From NCBI RefSeq assembly GCF_011075055.1, contig NC_058153.1, forward strand, positions 7,440,001-7,504,000: a stretch of 64,000 bases of DNA, read 5' to 3'. Position 1 is the stretch's first letter, and the number at the start of each line of letters is the position of its first letter. Positions 12,876-24,150 of this stretch are shown here, in pieces. A program made the translations under genes and the position numbers. The notes beneath the pieces were generated by a model. That model did not search any database. It was not told where the DNA came from and saw nothing but the letters and a program-made list of their open reading frames with translations. The DNA comes from Mangifera indica. Its lineage: Eukaryota; Streptophyta; Magnoliopsida; Sapindales; Anacardiaceae.

Positions 12876-14560
12876 TTGTTAAGATTATATATTGTACTAG
12901 TGACATAACATCGAAAACTATGAATTAAAGTTTAGTTTATGTTTGAACTTATGTACCAAAATTCTTGGGTTTTTAATGCATACACATTTTTTTAGCTCAA
13001 TAAGATTGTAATATCACACAAGTTAGAGATTGGCTCACTCATACGAGCAATCACCTTTGGTGTTGAGAGAGCGAGCAAAGATAAGACATTATTCTTAAGA
13101 AAAGTGATGTTGAGAAAACATGTCAATGGTTGACAAATTTCTCAAAAAAAGATTTATAGAAGTTAAAATGTCGCTTTGATGATCAATCAAGATGACGTTA
13201 TGGATAAATACATTTGAAAATGACCGAATTGGATTTCCCATGTTCGAACAACTTGTGAATACTAGGTGTGAGTTTTTAATATGGATAAATACTTACAAGT
13301 CTGAAGATAATTAAGAACTCAGGTTAAGGGCTAAGTGTAGCTACTAAACTAAGATCTATACAGTGTTATGAATGACATTTGAGAAAATATATATTATAGT
13401 ACATGATTCATACCATGTGTGCATAAGTAAAACGACCAATTAAAGTAATGAAAAGATGAATCCCTGCTCTCTCATTGTATGAGACTTTATGAGGATTACC
13501 TCATGTTGGTACCTTTTGACTCTTTGTTGTTGTTTGATGTTTACTCTTAGTATGACTATCTTAGTTTGGCGCCTATGGCCACACACGATTTAGTCTATGA
13601 AACATTACTAGAAAAATAACTAAGTTTAACTTGAGAATTTCGAGCAGAAGAGAAAGACTTATATATATTACATATGTCCATTAATTGGTTGATCATGTCA
13701 CTCATATGGGAAAATGGACTTGATCATGATATATAGAAAAATAACACAATGATAAATGAGGGATTAAAGAGAGCTAGTGTTATCAAGTAAGTCTGGGGTG
13801 TTATCAGTCTAATACTTTATTTTTGTTTTATTTGCATTGAAACGACTATGCTATTCTTAATAGATGCATACTATTTAGCTAAAAAATACAAGTTGCTCAT
13901 GAGGTCGCATGACACATTTGCAAGTATGAAACGTATTGCTATATGAGTTTTCTGTGGATAAGTTTTGGTTCGAATCTTCCGTTATGTGTGAGTAGGAGAT
14001 ATCGAGTTTGGATCAACCCATGATGGATTGACTCGACTTGATTTAATTTAACTACCAAAGGCAGTTATTAAAAAAGAGTTGAAGGGCAGTTGGACACTTA
14101 TAAATCGTCCAAAAACTGCCTCCTCCCAACACAACAATAATATTCTACACAATTTAAAAAAAAAAGGGTGAGTTTTCTGCTTCTCCCTAAAAACCAAAAG
14201 ACAGAGATTAAGTCTCCCAGAGGAATGTAGTACGTAGGGTAAATTGGGTTGTGGAAATGACTCATGTCAACACATCGCACCGTAGTCGAATGAGTTTCGT
14301 CACAAACTTGAATCTGGATATGCCTTATTTAATGTTTACAAAATTTTACAGAATGTGATTTGACATGTTTAATTATTTTCAGCAACATTTTTTTTGCAAA
14401 TAGGAGGATTTGTCTGCCAAAGCATTATGGTTGTGTTACGGCATGCCCACTCAGTGAAACTTAAGGTGCTTGATGTTGGAAACGACACTTCTAGCCAAAT
14501 GTTAAATTACTAATATCATCAATCAAAAGAATTCCTTGGATGTCATCATCGACACATATT
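12876..14560 (+). other. Possible copia B 3' LTR region
   Basis: No gene is visible. The segment directly follows the RNase H end of copia B, so a 3' LTR is expected. A TATA-like CTTATAAATC at about 14096-14105 with a following pyrimidine-rich stretch would fit an LTR promoter. No matching 5' copy was found, so boundaries are unknown. Confidence 0.3.
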
Positions 14561-15987
14561 GAGTGTATTTATTATCGTACAACTAATTTAGTATTAAACA
14601 TATAAAATATTTGTTAGATATAATATTAAAATTTGTGTTAAATATAAGTGATGGAAATTATGTTAGATGACGAGACATCTACGTGCAAAATTTGAAAGAA
14701 CATGATAGTGGAAGTGTTTGATAATCATTGAATCAATGACAGGCTCAGGAATTTTTTCAGGGGTCCAATAAAAACAGGTATATGAAAGAATAAAACAATT
14801 TAGAAGAATGGTATAGAGTATTGTAAATAGAAATAATTTTTTAGTATTTGAGTTTAAGACGATTATCTTTAACAAAAATAATTAAAATTTGTCCAATAAA
14901 AGAATCTTTAAAAAGGGTGGGGTTCAAAGCAATGAGAATTTGTTTTAGAGGCATGGATCAATTGTGTATCCAAATTATACAACATATTTAAACTCAGGCA
15001 TTCAACAAATAATTTGTATAATAAATTTAAAAAAAACTTGAGCGCTATACAAAATTTATCCCTTGATCCTTTGCTCGAAAAAATAATTCCATAGATTGTA
15101 TAAATTCAAATATTTCCTTAAAGATTATGCGTTAGAATTTTTTATGAATTATCTTATATAAAATTATTAACCTTTAATTCATAATTATCTTATTATAAAG
15201 TAAAATATAAATTAATATTATAAATAAATACACACAATTATTATCATAAAAAATGTTTTATTTGTAAAGAAAGAAAGAAAGTAAAGCATGTATATATAAT
15301 TCCACATGGAGAGACGTACTGCACATTTAAATGGAAAGCAATGAACCACGTGAAATGCATTAAAAAAAAAGTCCAAACTCATCGAACAAATAAGTCAAAG
15401 GAGCATGAGCGCTATAACTATGCAAACGTTCCATGCCTCAAATTTTGTAGCATTTTTGGGTTTACTACGTCACGTACGTATTAAGCCACTGGCACCTTGA
15501 TTTCAATTAATGAGACTTCAATCTCCCTTTAAGATGATTTGATTTTCATTTTCAAATAAGTTAAGGGTGCAATCCACTGGATTATACTCATAAATTCGTA
15601 TGGATTGTAGCTGTAGTGGATGGAATATCGTCGAATTAAATCTAATACTGTCATCTTTATGATGCAACTCTGGACTAATATATAATTAATTATTTTAATA
15701 TGTATAATTTTTTTTTAAAATATTATAAAAAATGAAATGATGATATTAATAATAGTATGATTTTAAAATAAATATTAATTATTTTGTATATCTGTACCTC
15801 AATGTTGAATGTGGAATAATGTATTCTGTCAAAACAGTACAAAAAATATAATTTAGTAAATAAACTCAATACTTGAAAAATAATTTAACTAACTAACCAT
15901 CAATGATTTTTTATTATTTTAAGTTAACAATTTAATACAAATAAAATCAATTCAATATTTAAAATTATAAGTTCACTGATTAATTAT
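14561..15987. other. AT-rich intergenic DNA
   Basis: I see no gene. One 70-codon minus frame (14875-14663) has no recognisable motif. The rest is low-complexity AT-rich sequence. Confidence 0.5.
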
Positions 15988-16135
15988 GAGTAACACAATA
16001 TATACATATTTTTAATTGCATTTTAAAAATATAAATAATATATTATTATGTGATTAAATGATTTTAAATTTAAAATAAAATAACATCAAACTACCTTATT
16101 ATGCATATTAACTATTTATTTAATTATATAATCTA
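15988..16135. mobile_element. Palindromic AT-rich MITE, degenerate copy
   Basis: The sequence resembles the roughly 165-bp palindromic family described for 39983-40153: a TATACATAT-type end, a centre with ATTTTAAATTTAAAATAAAATAA, then an outgoing arm ending in TTAATTATATAATC. This is the most diverged of the copies I recognise. Confidence 0.4.
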
Positions 16136-16203
16136 AAGTTTTTAACACAATTTTATTGTTGGATTATATAAAAGGTGTAATCATTCCACTTGTTTTATGT
16201 TTT

Positions 16204-16885
16204 AGCCAAAACTCTATTTCCACCCAAGGTTTAATGAAATGACCATTCCCATCTATTAAGTTTAAAAAAGTTAATTTATATGGTTTTATTGAATATTATA
16301 ATAAAGTGTTTTGTGGGATGTCAATATTATTTTTTAAAACTCATTAAGGATAAATGTATATTTTTCTTATCTTATTTAGGAAATCATTATATTCACTCAA
16401 TATATTTTGAAAATATAATATAACGTTAATAGTTTAGCATATGCATTTACATTCTTTATTTATTGTGTATTTAAGAGTGTAACTGTCAATTTTGAAATTA
16501 TTACAAGATATATTAAAATTTTTAATTTAAAAAAAAAACTTTGAAAAATCTTAAAATTTAATTAACACTCTTAATATTTTCAGAAATTATAATTACCTCT
16601 AAATATATGATAATATGTCATTGACACCACTAACTATAATTGTATCAACATTTTTTATTATTTTAATTGAAATTAATATAAGTTAGGTTATAAATTATTT
16701 AATAAGATTTTTGAAGCAGAGTATTATTTAATTTGAGGATTCTTTTTGTCTTTTTGTAATTTTATAAAAAAAGGTTAGAAAATTTAACACGAGTGAGAAA
16801 TTGGTTTTAACAAAACTTAATAGGTAGAAATTTGTTATTTCATCAAACCTTTAGGAAGTAGTCATTTCACATTTATGCTTTGGCC
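16204..16885. mobile_element. TIR element of about 0.68 kb, MITE-like
   Basis: The left end (16204-16275) and the reverse complement of the right end (16795-16885) match imperfectly over about 60-70 bases. Both contain AAGGTTTRATGAAATRAC and then CTATTAAGTTT (left) or CTATTAAGTTTT (right, reversed), and both end in (T)RGCCAAA. There is no coding capacity between them. A target-site duplication was not resolved. The size and long TIRs fit a non-autonomous DNA transposon. Confidence 0.55.
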
Positions 16886-18368
16886 TATTTGTTAGAGGTG
16901 ACAGAGGTAAACCCTAAAGGAGTTGTGGGTTTTATCATTCTTGTTTAGTGTCGGCAAGTACTAGACAAACATGGGATACTTGAGAGACAATACAAGGCGG
17001 GTGAATATCAGTTATGTTTAATTAAACTCAAATAATACCAAAAGATACGAAAGATAATTTAAAATGTAAATAGAAACTTTTCCATTTAAAAATAATGAAA
17101 AGAATAGAATTTGATAATTTCAATCATTTCAACAATCTCTTCAACATACTAATTTATAATTCCCTATAATAACTGAATAATATTTCATTTCTATCTTATA
17201 CTTTATAAGTTGGCAACCATTTCAAACCATTTTGAGAGAATTTATCTAGATACATTATACAAGGATTCATATTTTATTTAATTATATAGTTATACATGTA
17301 ACTCTTCCCTTTGTACTACAAATAAGATGATATTGAAGCTTAGGATGACAATTTTAATTGTTATCACTCTATCAAATTATAATAAGAAATTTTAAAAATA
17401 TAACTATGGATATATACTTTTAAGTAATAGGTTAAACCACCGTAAAAATGTTATTCTATTTGTTATAATTCTATTGTTTTAATTCCTTGCACTAAATTTC
17501 ATATCACAATTTGATGTAATCTCTCGTTGGTTCAATTTTTAGCATAAAAAATTGGCACTAGAGCAAGGAACCTCGAAAAGCTTTTCATTTTTCTAGCAAA
17601 AAGCACTCTTTTCCCATTAATCTCAGATCAAAACATTTATTATGGGTTTGTGGAAAAAGATAAAGAAGAATCATGATTGACCAAGTTACAAATTAAACTT
17701 GTTTCAGCCATAATGTCATTCCCCCAAAACCACTCGATCTTGTTGTTGAAAACCAACTAGCTCCAAAACTTAAAGCATAACTAATGACACATGATGAACA
17801 TATGGTTGGAGTCCTTGACGTTGATGTCACTGCAGGATTAACTAATTTTATTACCACCTTGATCTAGTTACTAGATAATGTTGCCCAACAATAACAACAT
17901 CAATGTGACACCATCTCCAAGAGTTCTTCCCTTTAGAGAGAAGTGCTACTTTATCTTGAGCATTAATGCATGATAAAGAAAACTTCCATTTCAACATCAA
18001 TGATTAAACATAATTAAGTAAATACCATTAAATAATAAATCTTCAAAAATCAACCGGAAGCATCAAAATATGTTAAAAAATAATTTGGTTAAAGGTTTTT
18101 CTTTTTTTTAAAATATTTATCAAATTATCAAAATCTTTATGCCATCAAACTAGGTTAAAACAAAAATTTGACACTCTAGCCACGTGACATTCTCTCGGGA
18201 TATTGTAGTTCATAATATGTGTGAACTTGTCCTAATACCTCTTTGTGGATGTAAATCTATGGGCTCTCCCATAATACCTCTCTATAGGTGAATTTAATGA
18301 AAAATATGTATTTTTTATGGGTATATAGCATATGTCACAGGTGGCCCTTATAACACATGTTGATTTTA
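16886..18368. other. AT-rich stretch with an isolated primer-binding-site-like motif
   Basis: No gene is visible. At 17552-17563 TGGCACTAGAGC, followed by AAGG, resembles the initiator-tRNA-Met primer-binding site, so an eroded LTR end may precede it. The plus-strand text at about 17690-17900 reads vaguely like a gag N-terminus but cannot be assigned. Confidence 0.3.
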
Positions 18369-18727
18369 TTGGTAGGTGAAAGTTCCGAATATGTTATTAA
18401 GGGTGACTTAGAATCTCTCCACCTACGAGATCTCTATGTCCCGCAATATATCTAGGGGATCTCTATTTTCAACATGTGTTTTATAAGATCTTTGTGTCTA
18501 AAATCTAATCACCTTAATGCTTGAAAAATATGAAAATTGTGTCTCAGTCATTTATCTAATCATATAATCAATCATATGTTTTCTTCTAAATTCATGATCT
18601 CGAGTCCATCTAAAATTTATCTCATGCTCATACTCATTTTCACCAATTATATTCATGTTCATGCTCAACTAGATGATCTCATTTTAAAATTATAAAATTA
18701 ATCATAATCGGAACTTTCACCTACCAA
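18369..18727. repeat. Perfect 20-bp inverted repeat enclosing about 320 bp
   Basis: TTGGTAGGTGAAAGTTCCGA at 18369-18388 is the exact reverse complement of 18708-18727. Similarity continues imperfectly a few bases inward (ATATG against TTATG) and both copies are flanked outside by TA. The size and TA flanks fit a small TIR element, but no transposase or known family was recognised. Confidence 0.6.
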
Positions 18728-19239
18728 TAGCTTACATTTTCATATGATACACTATAAGTACAATTTACCTTTAGACGAGCCACTTAAAATTACTTGTGGT
18801 TATCTACTATGAGCAGTGTTTCTACATTTACATTCATAAACATTATACAATTCAAATAATAATAATAATAAAATGTCATATATTCTAAAAGTTAAAGGTT
18901 CTAACAAATTATTGCTTATAGCTTCTAATATATTTTGAACTCTTAATAATAATTTTACCCTAGGGTCTAGAATAATAGTTGCACCAAATAATATGGGTGT
19001 TTCTTTCTAATATTTTTTAACTTTTATCTTCCATATGTCTTGCAATATCTATAAAAACTTTGTGAAACTTATAATCTTTAAAAATGAATTTTTCATCAGA
19101 GAATATAAAATTAAAGTAGTTGTTGAATAATGTACAACCAAGCATTTATCAGCTAACATGTTAGACCCCTAAATGTTTTGATAATGATAAAAACAAAGTT
19201 AGAGTGTCTAATATTATTTAAGGAATGTCTTAAAACATT
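18728..19239. other. AT-rich stretch, nothing recognised
   Basis: I see no reading frame, repeat or motif that I can support. Confidence 0.4.
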
Positions 19240-20250
19240 ACTAAATAAACAAAATTTGACGATGCAAGTACAGACATGATGCATGACTATGCATGCTTAA
19301 TGCACGCCTGTGCATAGAACAAAATCAACTTATGCATGAAGATGAACAAGAACATGCACATCCTCATACACAGCTCTATGTTTTTGGCCTTCTTTAGATG
19401 GGACATGAACATCGTGCTTCAAAGAATTGCCTGTGTATTCCCGTTTTCAAGCCACTCTTGTGGAAGAGGTTATTGTGTGTTCTCTCTATTCGAATTCAAG
19501 TTGGAGTCAATGCAGGCAAAAGTCAAAGTTTTATGCACACCCGTGCATGGTCATAAAGGAAGACTCATAGGCAAAGTCTCTCAGACACACTCATCAGGCA
19601 AAGTCAAAGTCAAGTCAAGATTATCTAAGTCAAAGGTGAAGGCATGCTTGTGCACTAGAATGATGCATGTCATGCATCCTCAATAAAGAAAAGTCATTAG
19701 ACTTCCTTGTATGTAAAATAGTTATGCACTATGAAGAAGTCAAAGGCAAAGTCAATGCACACCAGTGACAAGGCCACGTACGTTTGTGTGTAGGAAAAAT
19801 TCTAGTTGTTCAAGACATCATCCGTGCTCACCATTCATGGCTCTAGAATTATGTAAAACTTATGCATGTAAAACAATGAACGATTGTGCATAGGACATGC
19901 ACACTCATGCAGGTGTTTGTCATGAGAAGAAAAATTGACTATTGGGGATTTGACCAAGGTTAACTTCTTCTAAAAAGAAGATTTCTTGGTTAGGCATAAT
20001 CATGCATTAAGCAAACATGTCATGCATAGTTGTATGTCAAGAGAAATGTGCCCCTTTGGTTATAAATATGTATCAAACAACTTTTTCAATATTTCTAACA
20101 CAATATGTCTATAAAGAAGATTTTTGGGTCAAAAACAACATGTATTAAACAAGCACGCCTTTGCATCATCATATTTCAAGAGAAATTCATCTCTTTCAAA
20201 TGCTAATAGATGCAATTCTCTATCCAACGACTCTTTCAACATTTTCAACA
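19240..20250 (+). other. TGCATG-rich tract (leader-like), no convincing gene
   Basis: Words built on TGCATG/TGCACA recur throughout, together with repeated AAAGTCAAAGTCAAG phrases near 19600 and two similar segments at about 19970 and 20120 (AGAAGATTT, then TCATGCAT or TTTGCATC). A 116-codon frame at 19336-19686 exists only because of this repetitive composition and has no recognisable domain. The style matches copia leaders at 7950 and 42480, so I infer a detached retrotransposon leader, with low certainty. Confidence 0.4.
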
Positions 20251-20591
20251 CTATATGCCTATAATTTGAAGTGATTTTAAGTTGGAATGGTTAGAAACAA
20301 TATTAAATTAATCTATAATTGTTTTCCTCTCCTCTAATAAAGTTTCTATTTTCTCACTAAGCTTGAATTAACATTTTTAAGAGAGTCATTGTACTTAATT
20401 TGTGTATTGAGCTTTTGAGAGGCATTTCCACATTTATATACTTGTATTTAAACTCTTTGTGCATGAAATCTTGAATCAACTATTGTATTGGGTGAAATTA
20501 TGGTCAAACTAATAAAAATTTTCATTGGTTTAGTAGAACTTTAAATCGGTTGTTAAAGGAAGTGGACATAAGAGGCATGGTAGTTGAATCG

Positions 20592-20985
20592 TATATCGTA
20601 TCATGCATTGAAAACATAATTTTATATATTGTGTATCGAGTATTATATTATATTGTATGATACAACTTTTAAGAAATAAAATAATAAAATATTAATAAAA
20701 TAATAAAAATAAACATGTCATCATTTTAGAAAATATCACGAACACCTATAAAAATTTAAAATTTCTCATGTACATCATTACTATATCACCATTTTATCTA
20801 AAAAGTATGTCGATCCGTATTAGTAATACATATCGTATTATATGATACATATTATATTGTATAATACGTTCAGTGTATCATATTAATTACGTATACTTTA
20901 TGATATGTAATATTTTTTATATGTATTGTATCGTATCATAGGATACGTATCATATATCATAAAATATTAATAACTATGCTATAAG
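20592..20985. repeat. GATACGTATC-rich element
   Basis: Self-complementary words (GTATCGTATCAT, GATACGTATCAT, ATGATACATAT) are concentrated at both ends, around 20592-20660 and 20810-20985, with an A/T-rich centre. The arrangement suggests a short inverted-repeat element. No coding capacity and no clear target duplication were seen. Confidence 0.4.
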
Positions 20986-20999
20986 ATTTAACAAAGAAA

Positions 21000-21585
21000 A
21001 CTTTCAAACCACTATAAACATTAAGCACTTCTAACCTTTCTTTTTAATTTTCGTTCATATTTTTATTGTGTTCTTAATTCTTAATGCGTGCTTCAAAATT
21101 TTAAAAGATGTTATTCACCTCCTCCAAGATCACATTTGCCTTTTCACGGGGACAACGGCCGGTCCGTCTGTTGCGTCCAAGGTGGACTAAATGAAGATGA
21201 ATTTATTCAATTCAACAAAGTTTTAGGTTATTCGCCTCTGACGTTTGTCAAGGTGGTACACCTGCACAACATCGCGCCTACCTACATAGGTACCTTACTT
21301 TAGTTCCGATATAGGGACGGCGGACAGACCTTTAGATGTGTGTTTGGGGAAGTAGGCCTAATATTCTCTGCCCCGTATATAGATCAACCTCTCTTCGTAA
21401 CCTTTTTATTTGTTTTTCTAATTCTGCCAGGTCATTATTTAGCTCATGTATTTAACTGTAGTAAACTAAATTATTTTATTTATTTTTTACATTTCTAAGA
21501 GTACTTCTAAAACAATAAGTCGGTGATGTATCCAACACGGACACTTGTTGACTTATTCAGACAAAATGCAAGGGTTCAACAGGCT
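21000..21585. other. Short GC-rich island, unassigned
   Basis: Between about 21110 and 21380 the base composition rises sharply against its surroundings, with several CpGs (ACAACGGCCGGTCCG, CATCGCGCCTAC). A 71-codon plus frame covers 21088-21303. It does not resemble a family I know. It could be a captured gene fragment or an exon remnant. Confidence 0.35.
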
Positions 21586-21594
21586 TTGGGGAAT
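21586..21594. repeat. 9-bp target-site duplication, left copy
   Basis: TTGGGGAAT directly precedes the left terminal inverted repeat and matches TTGGGGAAC after the right one (8 of 9). Confidence 0.7.
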
Positions 21595-21914
21595 GGAGAA
21601 ATTAATTAAAATAGATACCAAATTTGTCATTTAAATCTTTTTCAGTAAGAGTTCTCAGTTTTTATCTTTTTAAGAAAATGACATTTTTCATTTTAAAAAT
21701 ACTCATCATCCTATTTCTTTTCATTTACAATAATTTTCACAGATTAATTTTCTTTTATATTTCAGAGTATATGGATTAAATTTAATTTTTCTATAATGAA
21801 TAAGATTTAAAAATGAAAAATAGATTAATTTTCGATATAATAATTGATATTTTTATATTTTTATACATTTACAAAGTGATAGACATAACTAACACAAGAT
21901 GTGTGGGTTGTGCC

Positions 21915-22430
21915 CTGTGAGAAAGGGTGCGCGTCCCTTCGAAACGATACAAAATGAGTGAAAGGGTGGGCGTTTTCTCAAAACTGTGCATTTTTTTTAG
22001 CGGGTGCGAAAATATACGAAAATGTAAAAGGGTGCATGAATCGCTGAAGGGGTGCGTGAAAGGGTGCGACACTTTTGAAAGGGTGCAGGTGCGTTATAGG
22101 GTACGACCACACTAAAGGGGTGCATGAAAGGGTGCGGGTGCGTTTAAGGGTGCGACAACGCTGAAAGGGTGTAGGTGCAGGTGCATGGAAGGGTGCGTGA
22201 AAGGGTGTGGCAATGCTAAAGGGGTGTGGGTGTGTGAAGGGGTGCGTGAAAGGGTGCAACAACACTGAATGGGTGCGTGAAAGGGTGCAACAATACTGAA
22301 GAGGTGCGTGAAACTATGAATGGGTGTCTGAAATTGTAAAGGGGTACGTGAAAATGTAAAGGGGTGTGTGAAAATGTGAAGGAGTATGTAAAAGTGTAAA
22401 GGGGTGCGTGAAAATATAAACGGGTGAGTA
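21915..22430 (+). repeat. Minisatellite, left arm
   Basis: This is a degenerate tandem array with unit about 20 bases (AAAGGGGTGCGTGAAAATGT). The outer part is interspersed with a longer variant containing GCGACAACGCTGAAAGGGT. Minus-strand frames here, such as 22265-21978 (95 codons), merely translate the repeat into His-Pro-Phe-rich text and are not genes. Confidence 0.85.
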
Positions 22431-22680
22431 ATAATAATAATAATAATATATAATATAATATAATATATATTTACATTTATAACGTATTATATATTATATT
22501 ATTAATATATTATATATTATATATAAAGGGGTGCGTAAAAATGCGAAGGGATGTACCCATTTGCATTTCCCCAAATCCTTATATATATATATAAAAAATA
22601 TATTATATTATTATATAAAAAATATATTATATATTATATTATTAATATAATTTATATAATATAATATATATTTTTTATGT
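22431..22680. repeat. AT-rich loop of the foldback element
   Basis: It consists mainly of TAATATATTATA-type words that can themselves fold back. One isolated minisatellite unit (AAGGGGTGCGTAAAAATG, near 22525) survives in the middle. Confidence 0.7.
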
Positions 22681-23375
22681 TCCCACGCACCCCTTTTATA
22701 ATCTACACACCCTTTTTATATTTTACGTATCTGTTTATATTTTGACGCACTATTTTCTATTTTCACGTATCATTTATATTTTTACGCACCTCTTTGTATT
22801 TTCAGGCGCCTGTTTGTATTTATACGGACCCATTTGTGTTTTCACACACCTGTTTTGTATTTTCATGCATCGATTTTGTATTTTTAAGCAACCGTTTGTA
22901 TTTTTATGCCCCCTTGTTTGTATTTTTATGCACCCGTTTGTATTTTCACGCACCCGTTTATATTTTTACGTACCTACTTGTATTTTCGCACACCCCTTCA
23001 GCCTTGTTGCACCCTTTCACTTACCCGTTCAGGCTATGATGCATCTTTTCAAAGTGTCGCACCCTTTCACGCACTCTTTCAACGTTGCCGCACCCTTTCA
23101 CGAGCTTCTTCAGAGGCTGACGCACCCCTTTCAGAAGCTGACACACCCTTTTAAGATTTCACGTACCCCTTTATGCATGCACGCACCCCTTAAGAGAATG
23201 ACGCACCCTTTTACGATTTCATGTAGCCCTTCGGAGTTGAAACACCTTTTTACGATTTCACGCAATCCTTTACGATTTTGACGCACCCCTTTATGATTTC
23301 ACGTACCTCTTTGGAGTTGACGCATGCCCTTCATATTTTCACGCACCCTTTTACAATTTCACATATTTTTGCACC
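22681..23375 (-). repeat. Minisatellite, right arm (inverted)
   Basis: This is the reverse complement of the left-arm array, with unit about 20-21 bases (TTTGTATTTTCACGCACCC). The outer part carries the long variant as well (TTCAACGTTGCCGCACCC). A 179-codon plus frame (22742-23281) is a translation of the repeat rather than a recognisable protein. Confidence 0.85.
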
Positions 23376-23687
23376 CGCTCGAAAAAATGCATTGTTTTAT
23401 GTTCATAATTTTGTAAAGGTATAAAAGGTATATAAATATCAATTATTACATCCTAAATTAATCTGTTTTTCATCTGTTAATCTTATTCATTACAGAAAAA
23501 TTAAGCTTAATTTGTATATTCTGAAATATAAAAGCTTAATATGTAAAAACTGCTGTAAATGAAAAGAAATAAGATGAAATGTATTTTTGGAATAAAAAAT
23601 ACCATTTGCTTAAAAAGGTAAAAATTGAGAAATCTTGTCGAAAAAAGTTTAGGCGGTAAATTCGATGCCTATTTTAATTAATTTCCC

Positions 23688-23696
23688 TTGGGGAAC
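23688..23696. repeat. 9-bp target-site duplication, right copy
   Basis: TTGGGGAAC follows the right terminal inverted repeat (left copy TTGGGGAAT). Confidence 0.7.
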
Positions 23697-23957
23697 TATA
23701 TATATTATCTATACATTGATATATAACATACTATAATTTATTTTCATTATTCGTAGATGTATGTATTTTTTGAATAAATATATATAAGTTTGTACCAATT
23801 TACATATATTGCCTACAAGTTGTTGAGATACCTTAAAATAGAAGGAATGGCAATCGGAAGTCAATGAAAAGTTTATTTTCTCCTCAAGTTATTCTTAATT
23901 TTCTTTTTCTCTGCGCTTAAAAGTTATGGAGGCTCTACAGTTAATTTGTAGATCCTC

Positions 23958-24037
23958 TATAATTTCTTAATCCAGCGGCGGCTTGAAAATTTGATTCTTT
24001 ATAATTTCTTAATCCAGCGGCGGCTTCAAAATTTGAT
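23958..24037. repeat. Promoter-proximal tandem duplication, period 42
   Basis: Two adjacent copies of a segment containing TATAATTTCTTAATCCAGCG and then GCGGCTT(G/C)AAAATTTGAT start at 23958 and 24000. They are nearly identical and lie just upstream of the glycosyltransferase TATA box. Confidence 0.85.
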
Positions 24038-24079
24038 TAAAGTACACGGCAGTGTTATTGACTTTTCATTGAAATGTGC

Positions 24080-24085
24080 TATAAA
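24080..24085 (+). promoter_or_regulatory. TATA box of the glycosyltransferase gene
   Basis: TATAAA (in GTGCTATAAAAGAAG) lies 65 bases upstream of the start codon at 24151. Transcription would start near 24110, giving a short 5' UTR of about 40 bases. This is a position-based inference. Confidence 0.6.
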
Positions 24086-24150
24086 AGAAGAGAAGAAGAA
24101 TCCTTCGAGGGAGAAAGAAAGATAGAAGTTAGGAGAAAATAATCAGAATT

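Larger units (their letters stand above)
21595..23687. mobile_element. Foldback/MULE-like element with minisatellite arms
   Basis: This 2.1 kb element is almost entirely an inverted repeat. The outer 295 bases (21595-21890) pair imperfectly with the reverse complement of 23390-23687. Shared words include GAAATTAATTAAAATAG at the very end, then TCTTTTCATTTACA and AATGAATAAGATT. Inside this, the left arm is a G-rich minisatellite built on AAAGGGGTGCGTGAAAATGT. The right arm is the same minisatellite reversed (TTTTCACGCACCC). A 250-bp AT-rich loop separates them. Nine-base target duplications flank it. Long TIRs made partly of tandem repeats, plus 9-bp duplications, are the hallmarks of foldback or Mutator-like non-autonomous elements. 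There is no transposase, so it would need one supplied in trans. Confidence 0.8.

Noticed and set aside
13960..14000. GGTTCGAATCTTCC as a tRNA T-arm
   Set aside because: No acceptor, D-arm or anticodon arm can be folded around it.
19336..19686. 116-codon frame as a host gene
   Set aside because: It lies wholly in a TGCATG/AAGTCAAAG repetitive tract and shows no domain or codon structure.
22742..23281. 179-codon plus-strand frame as a possible repeat protein gene
   Set aside because: It coincides exactly with the minisatellite arm, and its mirror image appears on the other arm. No start context or promoter.
21900..23375. CRISPR-like or centromeric satellite array
   Set aside because: There are no unique spacers. 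The array is inverted between two arms, inside TIRs and target duplications, and fits a transposon.
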